NCBI GenBank assembly: GCA_947057405.1
Contig: CAMSEJ010000189.1
Location: 1 to 5,265 of the forward strand
Direction: 5' to 3'
Source of the DNA: an uncultured Roseburia sp.
Lineage (GTDB): Bacteria > Bacillota > Clostridia > Lachnospirales > Lachnospiraceae
Length of the DNA: 5,265 bases
Shown: positions 5,219-5,265 of the stretch, piece after piece
Position numbering within the stretch: the first letter of the stretch is position 1
How the letters are laid out: each line of letters opens with the position of its first letter
Notes under the pieces: generated by a model
What the model was told of the DNA's origin: nothing
Seen by the model: the letters and a program-made list of their open reading frames with translations, nothing else
The model's database searches: none
Translations under genes and position numbers: made by a program

Positions 5219-5265
5219 AGATCGGAAGAGCGTCGTGTAGGGAAAGAGTGTGGTACCTTGTGTAG
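5219..5265. other. Illumina adapter contamination at contig end
   Basis: Bases 5219-5251 are the 33-base reverse complement of the Illumina TruSeq read 1 adapter, beginning AGATCGGAAGAGC and ending GAAAGAGTGT. An 8-base stretch GGTACCTT (5252-5259) sits where the i5 index belongs. GTGTAG (5260-5265) is the start of the P5 flow-cell sequence that follows the index. The fit to the dual-index layout is exact. These bases are not genomic. Confidence 0.97.

Overview
The window looks like a piece of a Lachnospiraceae-type (Clostridia, Bacillota) genome. The evidence is moderate GC, strong purine-rich ribosome binding sites, a TTG start, a greA/lysS gene order common in Clostridia, and a PD-(D/E)XK protein of a kind abundant in gut Lachnospiraceae. 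This placement comes from recognising sequences, not from a search. All supported genes lie on the + strand.

Layout. 1-455 has no convincing gene. It holds a decayed copy of a fold-back repeat, a second imperfect inverted repeat, and a possible promoter. 456-821 encodes a 121-aa conserved protein often labelled 'ADP-ribosylation/crystallin J1'. 873-1502 encodes a 209-aa protein of unknown function from a TTG start. 1520-1999 is greA (transcript cleavage factor). 2023-2205 is a MITE-like fold-back repeat between greA and lysS. 2311-3801 is lysS (class II lysyl-tRNA synthetase). 3909-3953 is an intrinsic terminator. 3993-4021 is a near-consensus promoter driving 4077-4997, a 306-aa Rpn/PDDEXK_2-type nuclease. 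5034-5217 repeats the lysS tail and its terminator. The last 47 bases (5219-5265) are not bacterial: they are an Illumina adapter with an index.

How it fits together. The first four genes form a housekeeping-style cluster: transcription elongation (GreA), tRNA charging (LysS) and two small proteins of unknown role. A repeat has entered the greA-lysS gap. Downstream, the nuclease gene has its own promoter and sits between two direct repeats of about 180 bp. These start inside the last codons of lysS and run through its terminator (156 of 174 aligned columns identical by hand). The nuclease therefore looks like a unit of about 1.26 kb inserted at the 3' end of lysS, leaving lysS intact and duplicating its tail and terminator. 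That is the most interesting structure here, since the Rpn family is linked to recombination and phage defence. The contig ends within a few bases of the second repeat, in adapter sequence, so what lies beyond is unknown.
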